DNA from: Oscillospiraceae bacterium
GTDB taxonomy: Bacteria > Bacillota > Clostridia > Oscillospirales > Acutalibacteraceae
DNA length: 64,000 nt
Direction of reading: 5' to 3'
NCBI GenBank assembly: GCA_015065805.1
Contig: SVPN01000005.1
Coordinates: 1 to 64,000, forward strand
Shown here: positions 44,966 through 55,058 of the stretch, in pieces
Numbering within the stretch: the stretch's first letter is position 1
Layout of the letters: each line of letters starts with the position of its first letter
The notes under the pieces: model-generated
The model's input: only the letters and a program-made list of their open reading frames with translations
The model's database searches: none
What the model was told of the DNA's origin: nothing
Position numbers and translations under genes: made by a program

Positions 44966-45568
44966 TTACACCTCATTTACATCATCATTACAGACCTCTT
45001 CAATGATCTGCAAAAGCTCTGCCGCACCCTCTCCGTTTTCCGCAGAAAACGGGATCGTCAGCATTCCTTCGTAATCGGCAAGCTCCGCAGCAAGCTCCTG
45101 CTCACGACGCAGTCGCTCCCCTTTTTTGAGCTTATCCGCTTTCGTAAAGACCACCAAAAACGGCAATTCGTTATCGACAAGATAATCGAGCATCATATAA
45201 TCGTCCTTCGTCGGTTTATGACGCATATCAATCAGCTGGATCACCAGACGCATATCGCGATCTCCTGCAAAATACTCACCGATCAGATCGCTCCAGCGTT
45301 TTTTCTCCGCTTGCGACACCTTCGCATATCCGTAGCCGGGAAGATCCACAAGACGCAGCGTATCCAGCTTATAAAAATTGATGGTAGCCGTCTTGCCCGG
45401 TGTAGCACTTGTACGTGCAAGGGCTTTTCGACCTAAAATACGGTTAATCAACGAGGATTTTCCGACATTGGAATGCCCCGAAATCGCAATCTCAGGCATT
45501 GTGGACTCGGGAAGCTGAGAGGACAGTCCCGCCGCCGCTTCAAACACAGCCGAGTGTACATTCAACAT
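44966..45568 (-). CDS. ribosome biogenesis GTPase EngB/YsxC
   Basis: A 200-residue GTPase with G1 GHSNVGKSSLIN, switch-I TPGKTATINFY, G3 DLPGYGYAK and G4 TKADKL in order. It assists 50S subunit assembly and is essential in Bacillus subtilis. It follows lon by 29 bp, the same arrangement as in many Firmicutes. Confidence 0.95.
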   Translation of the reverse strand: MLNVHSAVFEAAAGLSSQLPESTMPEIAISGHSNVGKSSLINRILGRKALARTSATPGKTATINFYKLDTLRLVDLPGYGYAKVSQAEKKRWSDLIGEYFAGDRDMRLVIQLIDMRHKPTKDDYMMLDYLVDNELPFLVVFTKADKLKKGERLRREQELAAELADYEGMLTIPFSAENGEGAAELLQIIEEVCNDDVNEV

Positions 45569-45597
45569 AAGTCAATTCACCGCCTTCAGATCGAGAC

Positions 45598-47991
45598 TCA
45601 GGTCATCGGAAGCGCCGAGGGAGATACCGCTCCGGCACTTATCGGAATGCGATCCGCTTTTGCGGGCATTGCCGAAACAAATGCCGCTCGGATCACATCG
45701 TCCATATGGGAAACGGGAACGATCTGCAGTCCGTTTCTGACCGCCTCGTCCACCTTCTCAAGATCGGAAACATTATCCTTGGGGATCAAAACGGTCTTCA
45801 TCCCGTTGGCATACGCCGCCATCAGTTTTTCCTTTAATCCGCCGATGGGCAAAACCTTCCCGCGCAACGACAGCTCACCCGTCATTGCAAGGGTTCCGCG
45901 CACCTGTACGCCGCTCAGAGCAGACAGCACTGCCGTTGCCATGGCGGCACCTGCCGAAGGACCGTCCTTGGGCACTGCCCCCTCGGGAGCGTGCAGATGG
46001 ATATCGGTCGTACGATAAAAATCAACGGGCAACTGCCATTCCCGTGCGCGGGAACGGACATAGCTGATCGCCAAATGAGCGGATTCCTTCATCACATCAC
46101 CGAGGGATCCCGTCAGTTCAATCTTACCCGTGCCATCCAGCACCGCTACTTCGATCGGCAACATTTCACCGCCGACGCTCGTCCACGCAAGTCCGTTGAC
46201 AACGCCCACAAGATCCTCGTGCTTCTCGTCGTCGGGCTTATATTTTACGGCACCGAGGAACACGGAGAGATCCTTCACGCTCACTGTTGTAGCACCCTCT
46301 AAAATCTGCTTTGCCGCACGGCGGCAAATTTTCGCTAACAGACGCTCTAACTGACGGACGCCCGCTTCTCGGGTATATCCCGCGATCACGGCACGAAGCT
46401 GTTTATCGGAAATACGAAGCTGCTTGGATGTCAGACCGTTTTCTTTCAGCTGTTTCTTCAACAGGTGCTTTTTCGCGATGTGGAATTTTTCTTCCGCGGT
46501 GTAGCTGTCAAGCGTCAGCACATCCATACGGTCGTACAACGGCCGCGGAATCGCGCCGCCGTCATTCGCCGTTGTCACAAACATCACCTGCGACAGATCA
46601 AACGGCAATTCCACGTAGTGATCGACAAAGGCGTGATTCTGTTCCGCGTCAAGAACCTCCAAAAGTGCCGAAGAGGGATCTCCGCGAAAATCGTTGCCCA
46701 TTTTGTCGATCTCATCCAGCAGGATCAGCGGATTCGCCGTTCCCGCTTGCTTGACAGCCGTCATAATACGCCCCATCATGGCACCGATATAGGTTTTACG
46801 GTGTCCGCGGATATCGGATTCATCGCGGACGCCGCCAAGGGACACACGCACATACTTGCGCCCGGTCGCCTCGGCAATCGATCTGGCAATAGAAGTTTTG
46901 CCGACACCGGGAGGGCCGACAAGGCAGATCACCTGCGCAGAGCGGGAATCACTCAGATGACGCACCGCCATCCACTCCAAAATACGCTCCTTGACATCCT
47001 TCATACCGTAATGATCGCGGTCAAGAATAACAGCCGCTTGCGCCAAATCGGTTTTATCCGCGGAATACACACCCCACGGGAGCTCCAAAATATTATCCAG
47101 ATAATTGCGGACAACCGTTGCTTCGTGCGATCCGAGAGGCATTTTGGAGAGCTTTGACACCTCTTTGAGGAGCTTCTCACGCCCCTCCTCCGTAAGCTGA
47201 CAAGCCGCAATACGGGTGCGGTATTCTTCCGCTTCTTCTAAGGGACTTTCGCTTTCGCCGAGTTCTTCGGCGATGGCTTTCATCTGCTCACGCAGATAAT
47301 ATTCCTTTTGATTCTGCTCGACCTGCTCCTGCACACGCTCCTGAATGGATTGCTCCAGCGTCAGGATGGAGTTTTCTCGCTCAAGAATGACAAGAAGCTC
47401 TTCGCACCGCTTGGCGACGGGAAGGGTTCTCAGAATATGCTGTTTATCCTCAACAGGAAGTGTCAAACCCGATGCAATCGTATCACAAAGCTCCGAGGCA
47501 TCATCCGTCGTATGGATGCGCATCTCCAGCTCTCCCGAAACAGTCGTCAGACGGGAATACGCTGTCATACGGGAACGTAACTCGCGAACATAGGCGCGTT
47601 CCTTAAGAACGCCTGCGATGTCGGTTTCGGGACAGCGCACAAGCTGTGCCTCCAAATACGGTTCGGTTTGCGTAATGTGAAGAAGACGTGCACGGTACAA
47701 TCCTTCTACCATAACACGTAACGTATCGCCCTGAGAACGGAGAACCTGACAGACTCTCGCCACAACGCCGACGGTGTACAGCTGATGCTTAGCAGTCGGA
47801 TCATCCACCGCCACATCCCGTTGAGTCACCAGGAAAATAATTTGATCGTGTTGCATACATTCGCCGATCGCGGCAATGGATTTCATACGACCGACATCAA
47901 AATGAACGGAATTATCCGGAAACACCACCAGTCCTCTCAACGCCAGGAGCGGCAGTGTTTCAATTTCAAATTCACGTTTACGGATAACCAT
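45598..47991 (-). CDS. lon: ATP-dependent protease Lon
   Basis: A 797-residue LonA. An N-terminal substrate-recognition domain begins EIETLPLLALRGLVVFPD. The AAA+ domain has GPPGVGKTSI, and the Ser-Lys protease domain has PKDGPSAG with its catalytic Ser near residue 679 and the Lys in GGLKEKL. Cytosolic degradation of misfolded and regulatory proteins. ATG 47991 follows TTGGAGGTTTCC; the track adds 17 residues. It lies between clpX and engB. Confidence 0.96.
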   Translation of the reverse strand: MVIRKREFEIETLPLLALRGLVVFPDNSVHFDVGRMKSIAAIGECMQHDQIIFLVTQRDVAVDDPTAKHQLYTVGVVARVCQVLRSQGDTLRVMVEGLYRARLLHITQTEPYLEAQLVRCPETDIAGVLKERAYVRELRSRMTAYSRLTTVSGELEMRIHTTDDASELCDTIASGLTLPVEDKQHILRTLPVAKRCEELLVILERENSILTLEQSIQERVQEQVEQNQKEYYLREQMKAIAEELGESESPLEEAEEYRTRIAACQLTEEGREKLLKEVSKLSKMPLGSHEATVVRNYLDNILELPWGVYSADKTDLAQAAVILDRDHYGMKDVKERILEWMAVRHLSDSRSAQVICLVGPPGVGKTSIARSIAEATGRKYVRVSLGGVRDESDIRGHRKTYIGAMMGRIMTAVKQAGTANPLILLDEIDKMGNDFRGDPSSALLEVLDAEQNHAFVDHYVELPFDLSQVMFVTTANDGGAIPRPLYDRMDVLTLDSYTAEEKFHIAKKHLLKKQLKENGLTSKQLRISDKQLRAVIAGYTREAGVRQLERLLAKICRRAAKQILEGATTVSVKDLSVFLGAVKYKPDDEKHEDLVGVVNGLAWTSVGGEMLPIEVAVLDGTGKIELTGSLGDVMKESAHLAISYVRSRAREWQLPVDFYRTTDIHLHAPEGAVPKDGPSAGAAMATAVLSALSGVQVRGTLAMTGELSLRGKVLPIGGLKEKLMAAYANGMKTVLIPKDNVSDLEKVDEAVRNGLQIVPVSHMDDVIRAAFVSAMPAKADRIPISAGAVSPSALPMT

Positions 47992-48017
47992 AGGAAACCT
48001 CCAAGGTAAAAATGCGT

Positions 48018-48062
48018 AAATCGGACGGCACATTTCAAACAAGCAGAAATGACCGTCCGATT
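48018..48062 (-). terminator. hairpin between clpX and lon
   Basis: Arms aaatcggacgg and ccgtccgatt plus an inner AAATG/CATTT pair form an extended stem. The T-tract on the minus strand is weak (TTTACGCATTTTTACC), so partial termination or attenuation is likely. Confidence 0.55.
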
Positions 48063-48083
48063 AATACTGTTGTTTCAAAAAAG

Positions 48084-49388
48084 TTACGCTGTCACTTTTT
48101 TCTTTTGAGTGCGGGCTTTTGTCGCCGTTTTCAAGCGCGAGGGTTTACGCTCGGGGTTGAACGTAAGCTCAGGTTCTCCCCCATTTTCGACCGTTTCCTT
48201 CGTGATTACAACTTTCTCGATCGTAGGATCGGACGGTACCGTAAACATCAGCTTTGTCAGAAGCGACTCCATAACCGAGCGAAGTCCGCGTGCTCCGGTG
48301 TTCATATCGATGGTTTTGCGCACGATCGCTTTCAAAGCATCGTTTGTGAACTCCAGCGTCACGCCGTCAAGCTCGAACAGACGAATATATTGCTTCAAAA
48401 GGGAGTTTTTCGGCTCCACAAGAATGCGGACAAGCGCATCGGTATCCAGTGCCTGAAGCGCCGTTACGATCGGCATACGTCCGACCAGCTCGGGAATCAG
48501 ACCGTATTTGATCAGATCCTGCGGAATCACCTGAGAATACAGCTGGCTGAGATCCATATTTTTTTTGGAATGGACATCGTTGCCGAAGCCGAGAGAGCCG
48601 GACGACACACGGCGTTCCACAATGCGGTCGATGCCGTCAAACGCACCGCCTAAAATAAACAGGATATTGGAGGTATCGATCTGGATAAAATCCTGTTGCG
48701 GATGCTTGCGTCCGCCTCCAGGCGGTACATTCGCCACCGTTCCCTCCACAATTTTCAAAAGTGCCTGCTGAACACCTTCGCCGCTTACGTCGCGCGTGAT
48801 GGACGGATTCTCACTGCGACGGGCAATTTTATCAATTTCATCAATATAGATGATACCGCGCTCCGCACGCTGAACGCTTCCGCCGGAAGCCTGGATCAGG
48901 CGAAGGAGAATGTTTTCCACGTCCTCGCCCACGTAACCCGCTTCGGTAAGCGTTGTCGCGTCGGTAATGGCAAACGGAACATCCAGAATACGGGCGAGCG
49001 TTTGCGCCAAAGCGGTTTTTCCGACGCCCGTAGGGCCAAGCAACAGCACATTACTCTTGCCGAATTCCATATCGGATTCTTTGCCAAAGTAAATGCGTTT
49101 ATAATGATTGTACACAGCAACCGACAACGTAATTTTTGCCTGTTCCTGACCGACAACATATTCATCGAGACCTTTCTTGATCTCACGCGGTGTCGGAAGA
49201 TAAGGCGGTGCGTCCTCGTTCTTTTCACGCTTGGGGCGCGGAGTTTCACCGATGCTTTCACTCAGGATGCTCTCGCACAAGGAAACACATTCGTTGCAAA
49301 TGTAAACACCCGGACCCGCGATCAACTGGACGACCTCGGACTGCGACTTACCGCAAAAAGAGCAGAAAATATCGTCGTTTTTCGGCAT
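48084..49388 (-). CDS. clpX: ClpX unfoldase of the ClpXP protease
   Basis: 434 residues. The N-terminal zinc-binding domain has CSFCGKSQ and CNECVSLC. The AAA+ core has [12 protein letters not shown], pore-loop [11 protein letters not shown] and IIYIDEIDK. It recognises tagged or damaged proteins and feeds them to ClpP, encoded next to it. The C-terminal tail is Lys/Arg-rich. It lies between clpP and lon. Confidence 0.97.
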   Translation of the reverse strand: MPKNDDIFCSFCGKSQSEVVQLIAGPGVYICNECVSLCESILSESIGETPRPKREKNEDAPPYLPTPREIKKGLDEYVVGQEQAKITLSVAVYNHYKRIYFGKESDMEFGKSNVLLLGPTGVGKTALAQTLARILDVPFAITDATTLTEAGYVGEDVENILLRLIQASGGSVQRAERGIIYIDEIDKIARRSENPSITRDVSGEGVQQALLKIVEGTVANVPPGGGRKHPQQDFIQIDTSNILFILGGAFDGIDRIVERRVSSGSLGFGNDVHSKKNMDLSQLYSQVIPQDLIKYGLIPELVGRMPIVTALQALDTDALVRILVEPKNSLLKQYIRLFELDGVTLEFTNDALKAIVRKTIDMNTGARGLRSVMESLLTKLMFTVPSDPTIEKVVITKETVENGGEPELTFNPERKPSRLKTATKARTQKKKVTA

Positions 49389-49427
49389 CGTTCATAAACC
49401 TCGTTTCACATGGTTTTACACGGTCGG

Positions 49428-50015
49428 TCAGGCGCGTTTGGCAATAACCTGATCGATCAGGCCGTACTCCATTGCCGCCTGTGCACTCATATAGTTGTCA
49501 CGATCGGTGTCGCGCTCGATCACGTCAAGCGGCTGACCTGTCATCTCGGACAACATCTGATTCATCTTGCCGCGGATGTACAGAATGTGATCGGCGTGGA
49601 TTTTAATGTCGCTCGCCTGACCCTGTGCACCGCCCAAGGGCTGATGAATCATAATCTCACTGTTGGGAAGTGCATAACGCTTACCCTTTGCACCCGCCGC
49701 AAGAAGAAACGCGCCCATACTTGCCGCCATGCCGATGCAAGTGGTGCAAACGTCGCACTTGACAAACTGCATCGTATCGTAAATGGCCATACCCGAAGTG
49801 ACCGAACCGCCGGGACTGTTGATATACAGATGGATATCTTTGTCGGGGTCCTGACCTTCCAAAAACAGAAGCTGTGCCACAACGAGCGACGCTGTTGCAT
49901 CGTTGACCTGATCGGACAACAAAATGATGCGGTCGTTCAAAAGACGCGAGAAAATGTCATAAGAACGCTCACCGTGGCTGGTTTGCTCTACGACATACGG
50001 AATAAAACTGCTCAT
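49428..50015 (-). CDS. clpP: ClpP serine protease subunit
   Basis: 195 residues. The catalytic Ser is in [11 protein letters not shown] (S99) and the His in MIHQPLGG (H124); the Asp lies in the later TDRDNYM stretch. The tetradecameric barrel degrades proteins unfolded by ClpX. The track's GTG start overlaps the Shine-Dalgarno site. ATG 50015 with GGGTGG at 5-bp spacing is preferred. The order tig-clpP-clpX is conserved. Confidence 0.97.
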   Translation of the reverse strand: MSSFIPYVVEQTSHGERSYDIFSRLLNDRIILLSDQVNDATASLVVAQLLFLEGQDPDKDIHLYINSPGGSVTSGMAIYDTMQFVKCDVCTTCIGMAASMGAFLLAAGAKGKRYALPNSEIMIHQPLGGAQGQASDIKIHADHILYIRGKMNQMLSEMTGQPLDVIERDTDRDNYMSAQAAMEYGLIDQVIAKRA

Positions 50016-50079
50016 CAAAGCCACCCTTTCTTCTGTACTTAATCAAGTATTGGTCAATCAAACGGTTTTAGTCAGAAAC

Positions 50080-51366
50080 TTATTCCTCGGTGATGACAGC
50101 CGCGTCCTTGATCACCTGCAGAGCCTTGTCAACGGCAATGTCACGGGACAGATCCGCCGCGGGAACAAAGTTCTTGATCTGCTCCACATCCATTTTGTAG
50201 AGCTCGGACATTTTGGTGTACTCAGCCTCAAGATCCTCTTCGGTCACCTCAATACCTTCCGCCTTAACAACAGCTTCGAGAGCAAGACGCACACGCACCT
50301 GACGCTCCGCCTGCTCGCGGAAGCCTTCCTCGAAGGTCTCCATATCCATACCGGTATATTTGAAGTAGGTTTCCAGATCCAGTCCCTGCGACTGCAGACG
50401 GTAAGCAAAATCACGCACGTGATCCTGCACGCGGTTCTTGATCATCGCCTCGGGGATCTCCGCCTGCATACCGTCTGCAAGCTGATCGAGAAGCGCGGTT
50501 TCAAACGCATCCTCAGCCGCTTTCTCGTTCGCCTTGGTCAAACGGTCCTTGATGTCCGCCTTGAGCTCTTCGAGAGTATCGAATTCACTGCAATCCTTGG
50601 CAAAATCGTCGTCAAGAACGGGCAGCTCCTTCACCTTGATCTCATGCAGCTTGCACTTAAAGACCGCTTCCTTGCCCGCAAGCTCTTCCGCCTGATAATC
50701 CTCAGGGAAGGTCACGACAACATCAAATTCCTCGTCGATGGATTTGCCGACGATCTGCTCCTCAAAGCCGGGGATAAACTGGCCCGAGCCGAGAACGAGA
50801 GAATACTTCTCTGCCTTGCCGCCGTCAAACGCAACCTCATCCACAAAGCCTTCGAAATCAAACACAACGGTGTCACCGTCCGCAGCGGCACGGTCTTCCA
50901 CCGTCACCATACGGGAGTTGCGCTCCTGAAGCTTGGTCAGCTCAGCGGCGATATCCTCATCGGTGACTTCCTTGACAGCCTTGGGAGCCTTCAGACCCTT
51001 GTACTCGCCGAGGGTCACTTCGGGCTTCACGGTGATAACAGCCTTGAACACAAGACCTTCCTTGCCGACAGACACGACATCCAGATCGATTTTATCCTCA
51101 ACATACTCGTAGCCGGACTCTTTGATCGCCTCGTCGAGTGCTTCGGGATACACATCGTTCATAGCCTCGTCATAGAACACGCCTTCGCCGTACAGCTTCT
51201 CCACGAGATGACGGGGAGCCTTACCTTTACGGAAGCCGGGAACATTCAGTTTGCCGATGTTCTTTTTATACGCCTTGGCAACCGCCGCCTCGAACGCCTC
51301 TGCGCCGACCTCGATCTCGAGTTCCACGCGACCGTTTTCCAATTTTGTTGCTGCTTTTAAACTCAT
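50080..51366 (-). CDS. tig: trigger factor
   Basis: 428 residues: N-terminal ribosome-binding domain with VPGFRKGKAPRHLVEKLYGEG near residue 42, FKBP-type peptidyl-prolyl isomerase domain (residues about 150-240), and a long helical chaperone domain. It folds nascent chains at the exit tunnel. First gene of the tig-clpP-clpX-lon-engB-lysA run, with an AAGGAGG site 8 bp upstream of the ATG. Confidence 0.97.
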   Translation of the reverse strand: MSLKAATKLENGRVELEIEVGAEAFEAAVAKAYKKNIGKLNVPGFRKGKAPRHLVEKLYGEGVFYDEAMNDVYPEALDEAIKESGYEYVEDKIDLDVVSVGKEGLVFKAVITVKPEVTLGEYKGLKAPKAVKEVTDEDIAAELTKLQERNSRMVTVEDRAAADGDTVVFDFEGFVDEVAFDGGKAEKYSLVLGSGQFIPGFEEQIVGKSIDEEFDVVVTFPEDYQAEELAGKEAVFKCKLHEIKVKELPVLDDDFAKDCSEFDTLEELKADIKDRLTKANEKAAEDAFETALLDQLADGMQAEIPEAMIKNRVQDHVRDFAYRLQSQGLDLETYFKYTGMDMETFEEGFREQAERQVRVRLALEAVVKAEGIEVTEEDLEAEYTKMSELYKMDVEQIKNFVPAADLSRDIAVDKALQVIKDAAVITEE

Positions 51367-51428
51367 TTTAAGTTCCTCCTAACACTGATATGAGACGCTA
51401 TTCCACCCCATATACACAATGATAATCG

Positions 51429-51436
51429 ATTATAGC
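51429..51436 (-). promoter_or_regulatory. extended -10 promoter of tig
   Basis: Minus strand TGCTATAAT, an extended -10 element; the -35 region (TGGCAA at 17 bp) is poor. The rest of the 140-bp intergenic stretch is A/T-rich. Confidence 0.55.
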
Positions 51437-51488
51437 ACACTATAATAAAATTTGCCAGTGTTTTTTTGAAAAAAATCAAGAAATTTTC

Positions 51489-51526
51489 AAAAAAAGAGCC
51501 ATTCCTCAAAGAATGAGAAATGGCTT
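51489..51526 (-). terminator. terminator overlapping the metallophosphoesterase stop codon
   Basis: Minus strand AGCCATTTCTCA and the arm ending AATGGCT are followed by CTTTTTTT. The gene's TGA (51506-51508) lies inside the hairpin loop. Confidence 0.75.
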
Positions 51527-52198
51527 AAATTGCAACGCATCACCCGAGATCAGCTTCAGCGAAATACCGTCAACGATCCCGTTGGTCGCTTTCTGAATCG
51601 CGGCTCGTCCGTGGATATGTCCGTAATAACACACCGTCACACCGAGAGCCTTTAACGCATCGAACATCTCCCGGCACATCGTGCCCGCATAAAACGGCGG
51701 ATAATGCAAAAACACGACCGGCTGTAACCCACGTTCGAGAGCCGCGGTCACGGACATTTGCAGACGACCGATTTCGCGGTTGAGAATTTTTTTGTCCGCA
51801 TCTGCCTCCGCATCGTAAAACCATCCGCGCGTACCGCAAACGGCTCGTCCGTCTCCCAGAGGATAGCAATCGTTGTGAACGATCGTCAGCGTATGAAGCT
51901 GATGCTCATCAAAAAACGCATCCATTTTGCGGCGGGTCTCCCACCAATAGTCGTGGTTGCCTTTCAACAGCAATTTTCGTCCCGGAAGCGCATCTAAAAA
52001 CTGAAAATCCGCAAGAGCCTGCCTGAGCGACATTCCCCACGAAACGTCCCCCGCGATCACCACCACATCGTTATCGGTGATCTGCTCAAGCCACTGCTCC
52101 TTCAGCCGATCCACATAGCCGTGCCAGCCGGGAAAAACATCCATCGGCTTATCGCAACCGAGGGAAAGATGCAAATCAGCAATGGCAAACAGCGCCAT
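51506..52198 (-). CDS. calcineurin-like metallophosphoesterase
   Basis: A 230-residue binuclear metal phosphoesterase. The motif series is complete: FAIADLHLS, VVIAGDVSWG, LLKGNHDYWW, VVFLHYPPFY and YYGHIHG. Substrate unknown; the type is common in Firmicutes as a single cytosolic hydrolase. The gene follows thrC by 33 bp with no terminator between them, so cotranscription with thrC is likely. Confidence 0.9.
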   Translation of the reverse strand: MALFAIADLHLSLGCDKPMDVFPGWHGYVDRLKEQWLEQITDNDVVVIAGDVSWGMSLRQALADFQFLDALPGRKLLLKGNHDYWWETRRKMDAFFDEHQLHTLTIVHNDCYPLGDGRAVCGTRGWFYDAEADADKKILNREIGRLQMSVTAALERGLQPVVFLHYPPFYAGTMCREMFDALKALGVTVCYYGHIHGRAAIQKATNGIVDGISLKLISGDALQFKPFLIL

Positions 52199-52231
52199 AC
52201 TTGCACCCTCCCCTCGTTTACAGATTCCTAT

Positions 52232-53728
52232 TTATTGAATGCCGAGCAGATCGTACACGACCTGCTGCATATTCTCCTTATCGCACACACCGGTAAAGCG
52301 CGGCGTACGACCGCGCAGACAGCTCAGCGGTGAAGGAACCGCTTCACCGGTCGCGGTGTTGAGTGCCTCGACCTTTTCGAACTCATCCAGTGCCGATACA
52401 TCCGCACCCAGAGCAGTCAGCACGCTCGAGGAGAACTTATACGGATTAGCGGTCGAAGCGATCACCGTCGGCGTGGTATCGCCCGTGTCGCGCAGATATT
52501 CCTCGCACACGTGAACCGCGACCGCCGTATGCGTATCGCAGAGGTATCCGTATGTCTCAAAAATATTGCGGATGGTGGCGGCGGTTTGTTCGTCGTCACA
52601 GCAGCCGCCGACAAACGATTCCTCGATTGCCGCTTTCACGGTATCCGAAACCGTGTAGCTGCCATCCTTGGAAAGCGCCGACATCCACTCGCGGATCTCC
52701 GCATCATCGCGCCCCGACAGCTCATAAAGCAAACGCTCTAAGTTCGACGAAATCAGAATATCCATCGACGGCGAGGTCGTCGTAAAGAACGCACGGTTGC
52801 GGTCATAGGTGCCGCTGTTGATAAAATCGGTCAGCACGCGGTTTTTGTTGGAAGCGCAGATCAGCTTCGCGATCGGCAGACCCATCTTCTTGGCATAATA
52901 TGCCGCCAGGATGTTGCCGAAGTTACCCGTCGGTACCACCACATTCATCGGTTCACCGTTCTTCAGCGTGCCGTTTTTCAGCAGGTCGCAGTATGCCGAA
53001 ACATAGTACACGATCTGCGGCACAAGGCGACCCCAGTTGATGGAGTTGGCGCTCGAGAACATCATACCGTTTTGAGCAAGCATATCGGCAACGGCAGGAT
53101 CGGTGAAGATGGTCTTGACACCCGTCTGGGCATCGTCAAAGTTACCGCGGATGGCGCAGACCGACACGTTTTCGCCCTCCTGCGTCACCATCTGAAGCTT
53201 CTGCATCGGGCTGACACCGTCTTCGGGATAGAACACCAGAATGCGCGTATGAGGTGCATCGCGGAAGCCTTCAAGTGCCGCTTTTCCCGTGTCGCCCGAG
53301 GTCGCCACAAGAATGACGATTTCTTTGCCGTCCGAGGTTTTCTCAGCCGAAACGCGCATCAGGTGCGGCAGAATCTGCAGTGCCATATCCTTAAACGCGC
53401 ATGTCGGACCGTGCCACAGCTCAAGGATATGCGTGTTATCATGAAGCGTGCGCAACGGCGCAATAGCGGGATCGCGGAAGCGCTCAAGAGAATACGCGGC
53501 CTCGGCGCACGCCTTGACCTCCTCCTGCGTAAAATCGGTCAGATATTTGGAAAGCACATAGGTTGCGCGCTCCACATACGAGCAATTCACCAAAGAGTCA
53601 ATCTCCTGTGCCGACAGCGGCGGGAACGATTCGGGGACAAACAGTCCTCCGTCTTTGGAAATACCCTGCGTGATGGCACGTGCGGCAGTTACACAGACAG
53701 CATTGTCTCGTGTGCTATGATATTGCAT
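52232..53728 (-). CDS. thrC: threonine synthase
   Basis: A 498-residue PLP enzyme converting O-phosphohomoserine to threonine. The N-terminus MQYHSTRD..ITQGISKDGGLFVPE is typical of the long class. The PLP lysine is in PTCAFKDMALQ near residue 110, and VVPTGNFGNILAAYYAKKMGLPI forms part of the cofactor site. Purine-rich AGGAGGTCG precedes the ATG. It lies 22 bp after the dipeptidase stop. Confidence 0.95.
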   Translation of the reverse strand: MQYHSTRDNAVCVTAARAITQGISKDGGLFVPESFPPLSAQEIDSLVNCSYVERATYVLSKYLTDFTQEEVKACAEAAYSLERFRDPAIAPLRTLHDNTHILELWHGPTCAFKDMALQILPHLMRVSAEKTSDGKEIVILVATSGDTGKAALEGFRDAPHTRILVFYPEDGVSPMQKLQMVTQEGENVSVCAIRGNFDDAQTGVKTIFTDPAVADMLAQNGMMFSSANSINWGRLVPQIVYYVSAYCDLLKNGTLKNGEPMNVVVPTGNFGNILAAYYAKKMGLPIAKLICASNKNRVLTDFINSGTYDRNRAFFTTTSPSMDILISSNLERLLYELSGRDDAEIREWMSALSKDGSYTVSDTVKAAIEESFVGGCCDDEQTAATIRNIFETYGYLCDTHTAVAVHVCEEYLRDTGDTTPTVIASTANPYKFSSSVLTALGADVSALDEFEKVEALNTATGEAVPSPLSCLRGRTPRFTGVCDKENMQQVVYDLLGIQ

Positions 53729-53750
53729 AAAAAACGACCTCCTGAAAAAG

Positions 53751-54680
53751 TTACGTCCCTATTCTAATACATTTCTCTCGGCTTGTCAAAGATTTCGTAA
53801 AAAAAGCTAAGGAATTTTCGTAAAAAAGAGCATCTACCAATGCTTGTGCATACCCTTTGGACAGCAACCGGTCATACAAACGCACGGCGACCTCCACCCC
53901 GTGCCAGGTTTTCGGAACGGGTGTGCCGTCCAGATCCATACCGAGTGCCACTGTGTTTTCGCCGTCAAGCTCAAGGTATTTCACAAAATGTCGCTCAAAC
54001 TGCTCAAAGCTGTGACATCCCAGATGCTCCTTGCAGAGATTGAGCCCCACCAGACCGCCGCTGTCGCGGACAGCACGGAACTGATCATCGGTCAGATTGC
54101 GCGGATGAGCATGCACCGCCATAGAATCGGAATGAGATGCGAGCATCGGCAAGCCCTGCGACAGCTTTGCCACATCCCAAAACCCTGCTTCATTCAAATG
54201 CGAAACATCGGGATAGATGCCATATCGGAGCATTTCCGCGACCGCCGCTTTGCCGAATACCGTCAGCCCTTCGGTCTTCCCCGACAACGCCCCGTGCCCA
54301 AGGCGATTACTGCCGTTCCAGGTAACCGTGATATACTTTACGCCCATCGATGCAAGAACAGCGATCCTTGAAAGATCGTCACCGATCGCTTTTCCGTTCT
54401 CAACTGCCAACACGATACCGTGCGGCTTCTCGTAAAAGTCCTCATCGCACTTAAAAATCGGCACCGACTGTCCGTCGATAAAGGAAAAGACACGCAGAGC
54501 ATAACTCCACGCATCCTCCTCATTCATATCATCGGGGATATACACAGCCGTCGCCTGAACAGACGACGAAAACAGCTTCGAGGCGCGTAAAAAATCCCAA
54601 TCCAGCGAATTGGATACCAGAGATACCCCCTGCTTTTCACACTCCGTTGCCGTGTCACAATGCAAATCAAAAAGCTTCAT
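53751..54680 (-). CDS. M19-family (renal-type) dipeptidase
   Basis: A 309-residue zinc dipeptidase. Metal and active-site motifs are LFDLHCDTATECEKQG at the start, GIYPDVSHLNEAGFWDV, LASHSDSMAVH, LVGLNLCKEHLG, and MDLDGTP. The family hydrolyses dipeptides, including D-amino-acid-containing ones. No signal peptide, so cytosolic. ATG 54680 begins the family sequence and overlaps the yraN stop by 14 bp. Confidence 0.92.
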   Translation of the reverse strand: MKLFDLHCDTATECEKQGVSLVSNSLDWDFLRASKLFSSSVQATAVYIPDDMNEEDAWSYALRVFSFIDGQSVPIFKCDEDFYEKPHGIVLAVENGKAIGDDLSRIAVLASMGVKYITVTWNGSNRLGHGALSGKTEGLTVFGKAAVAEMLRYGIYPDVSHLNEAGFWDVAKLSQGLPMLASHSDSMAVHAHPRNLTDDQFRAVRDSGGLVGLNLCKEHLGCHSFEQFERHFVKYLELDGENTVALGMDLDGTPVPKTWHGVEVAVRLYDRLLSKGYAQALVDALFYENSLAFFTKSLTSREKCIRIGT

Positions 54681-55053
54681 GAAGATCGCCTGCCTCATAC
54701 GCACTGATCAGATGATCGATCTGTAAGGGAATCATCGGATCTGCATCCGACACCCAAACCTCCACTACATCAAACCGCGGTTGCAGATTGGAGGGATATG
54801 CACGCAAATACACCGCCGCCGTGCGAAGGATCTTGTGTTGCTTATCCGCTGTCACCGCTTCGCGGGGCAGGATCATCGACCCTTCCGAGCGTGCTTTGAC
54901 CTCTACAAACACAATATATCGTCCGTCCACCGCAATTATGTCAATCTCACCGAAGCGGGAATGATAATTCGATGAGAGGATCGTATATCCCTTTGACCGT
55001 AAAAAACGAGCGGCGAGCACCTCGCCCGCCAAGCCCTTGGTTGTTGTATGCAT
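54667..55053 (-). CDS. YraN/UPF0102 nuclease-like protein
   Basis: About 128 residues. The family body is complete: AGEVLAARFLRSKGYTILSSNYHSRFGEIDIIAVDGRYIVFVEVKAR carries the PD-(D/E)xK-like GEIDII and VEVK parts. Function uncertain; a Holliday-junction-resolvase-like nuclease fold is known for the family. ATG 55053 has GGAAGG nearby; GTG 55062, which overlaps the rnhB stop, is an alternative. It commonly sits beside rnhB. Confidence 0.92.
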   Translation of the reverse strand: MHTTTKGLAGEVLAARFLRSKGYTILSSNYHSRFGEIDIIAVDGRYIVFVEVKARSEGSMILPREAVTADKQHKILRTAAVYLRAYPSNLQPRFDVVEVWVSDADPMIPLQIDHLISAYEAGDLHEAF

Positions 55054-55058
55054 CCGAC

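Noticed and set aside
50050-51360. 436-residue plus-strand ORF opposite trigger factor
   Set aside because: It is the antisense shadow of tig. The minus-strand frame has clear trigger-factor domains and a Shine-Dalgarno site.
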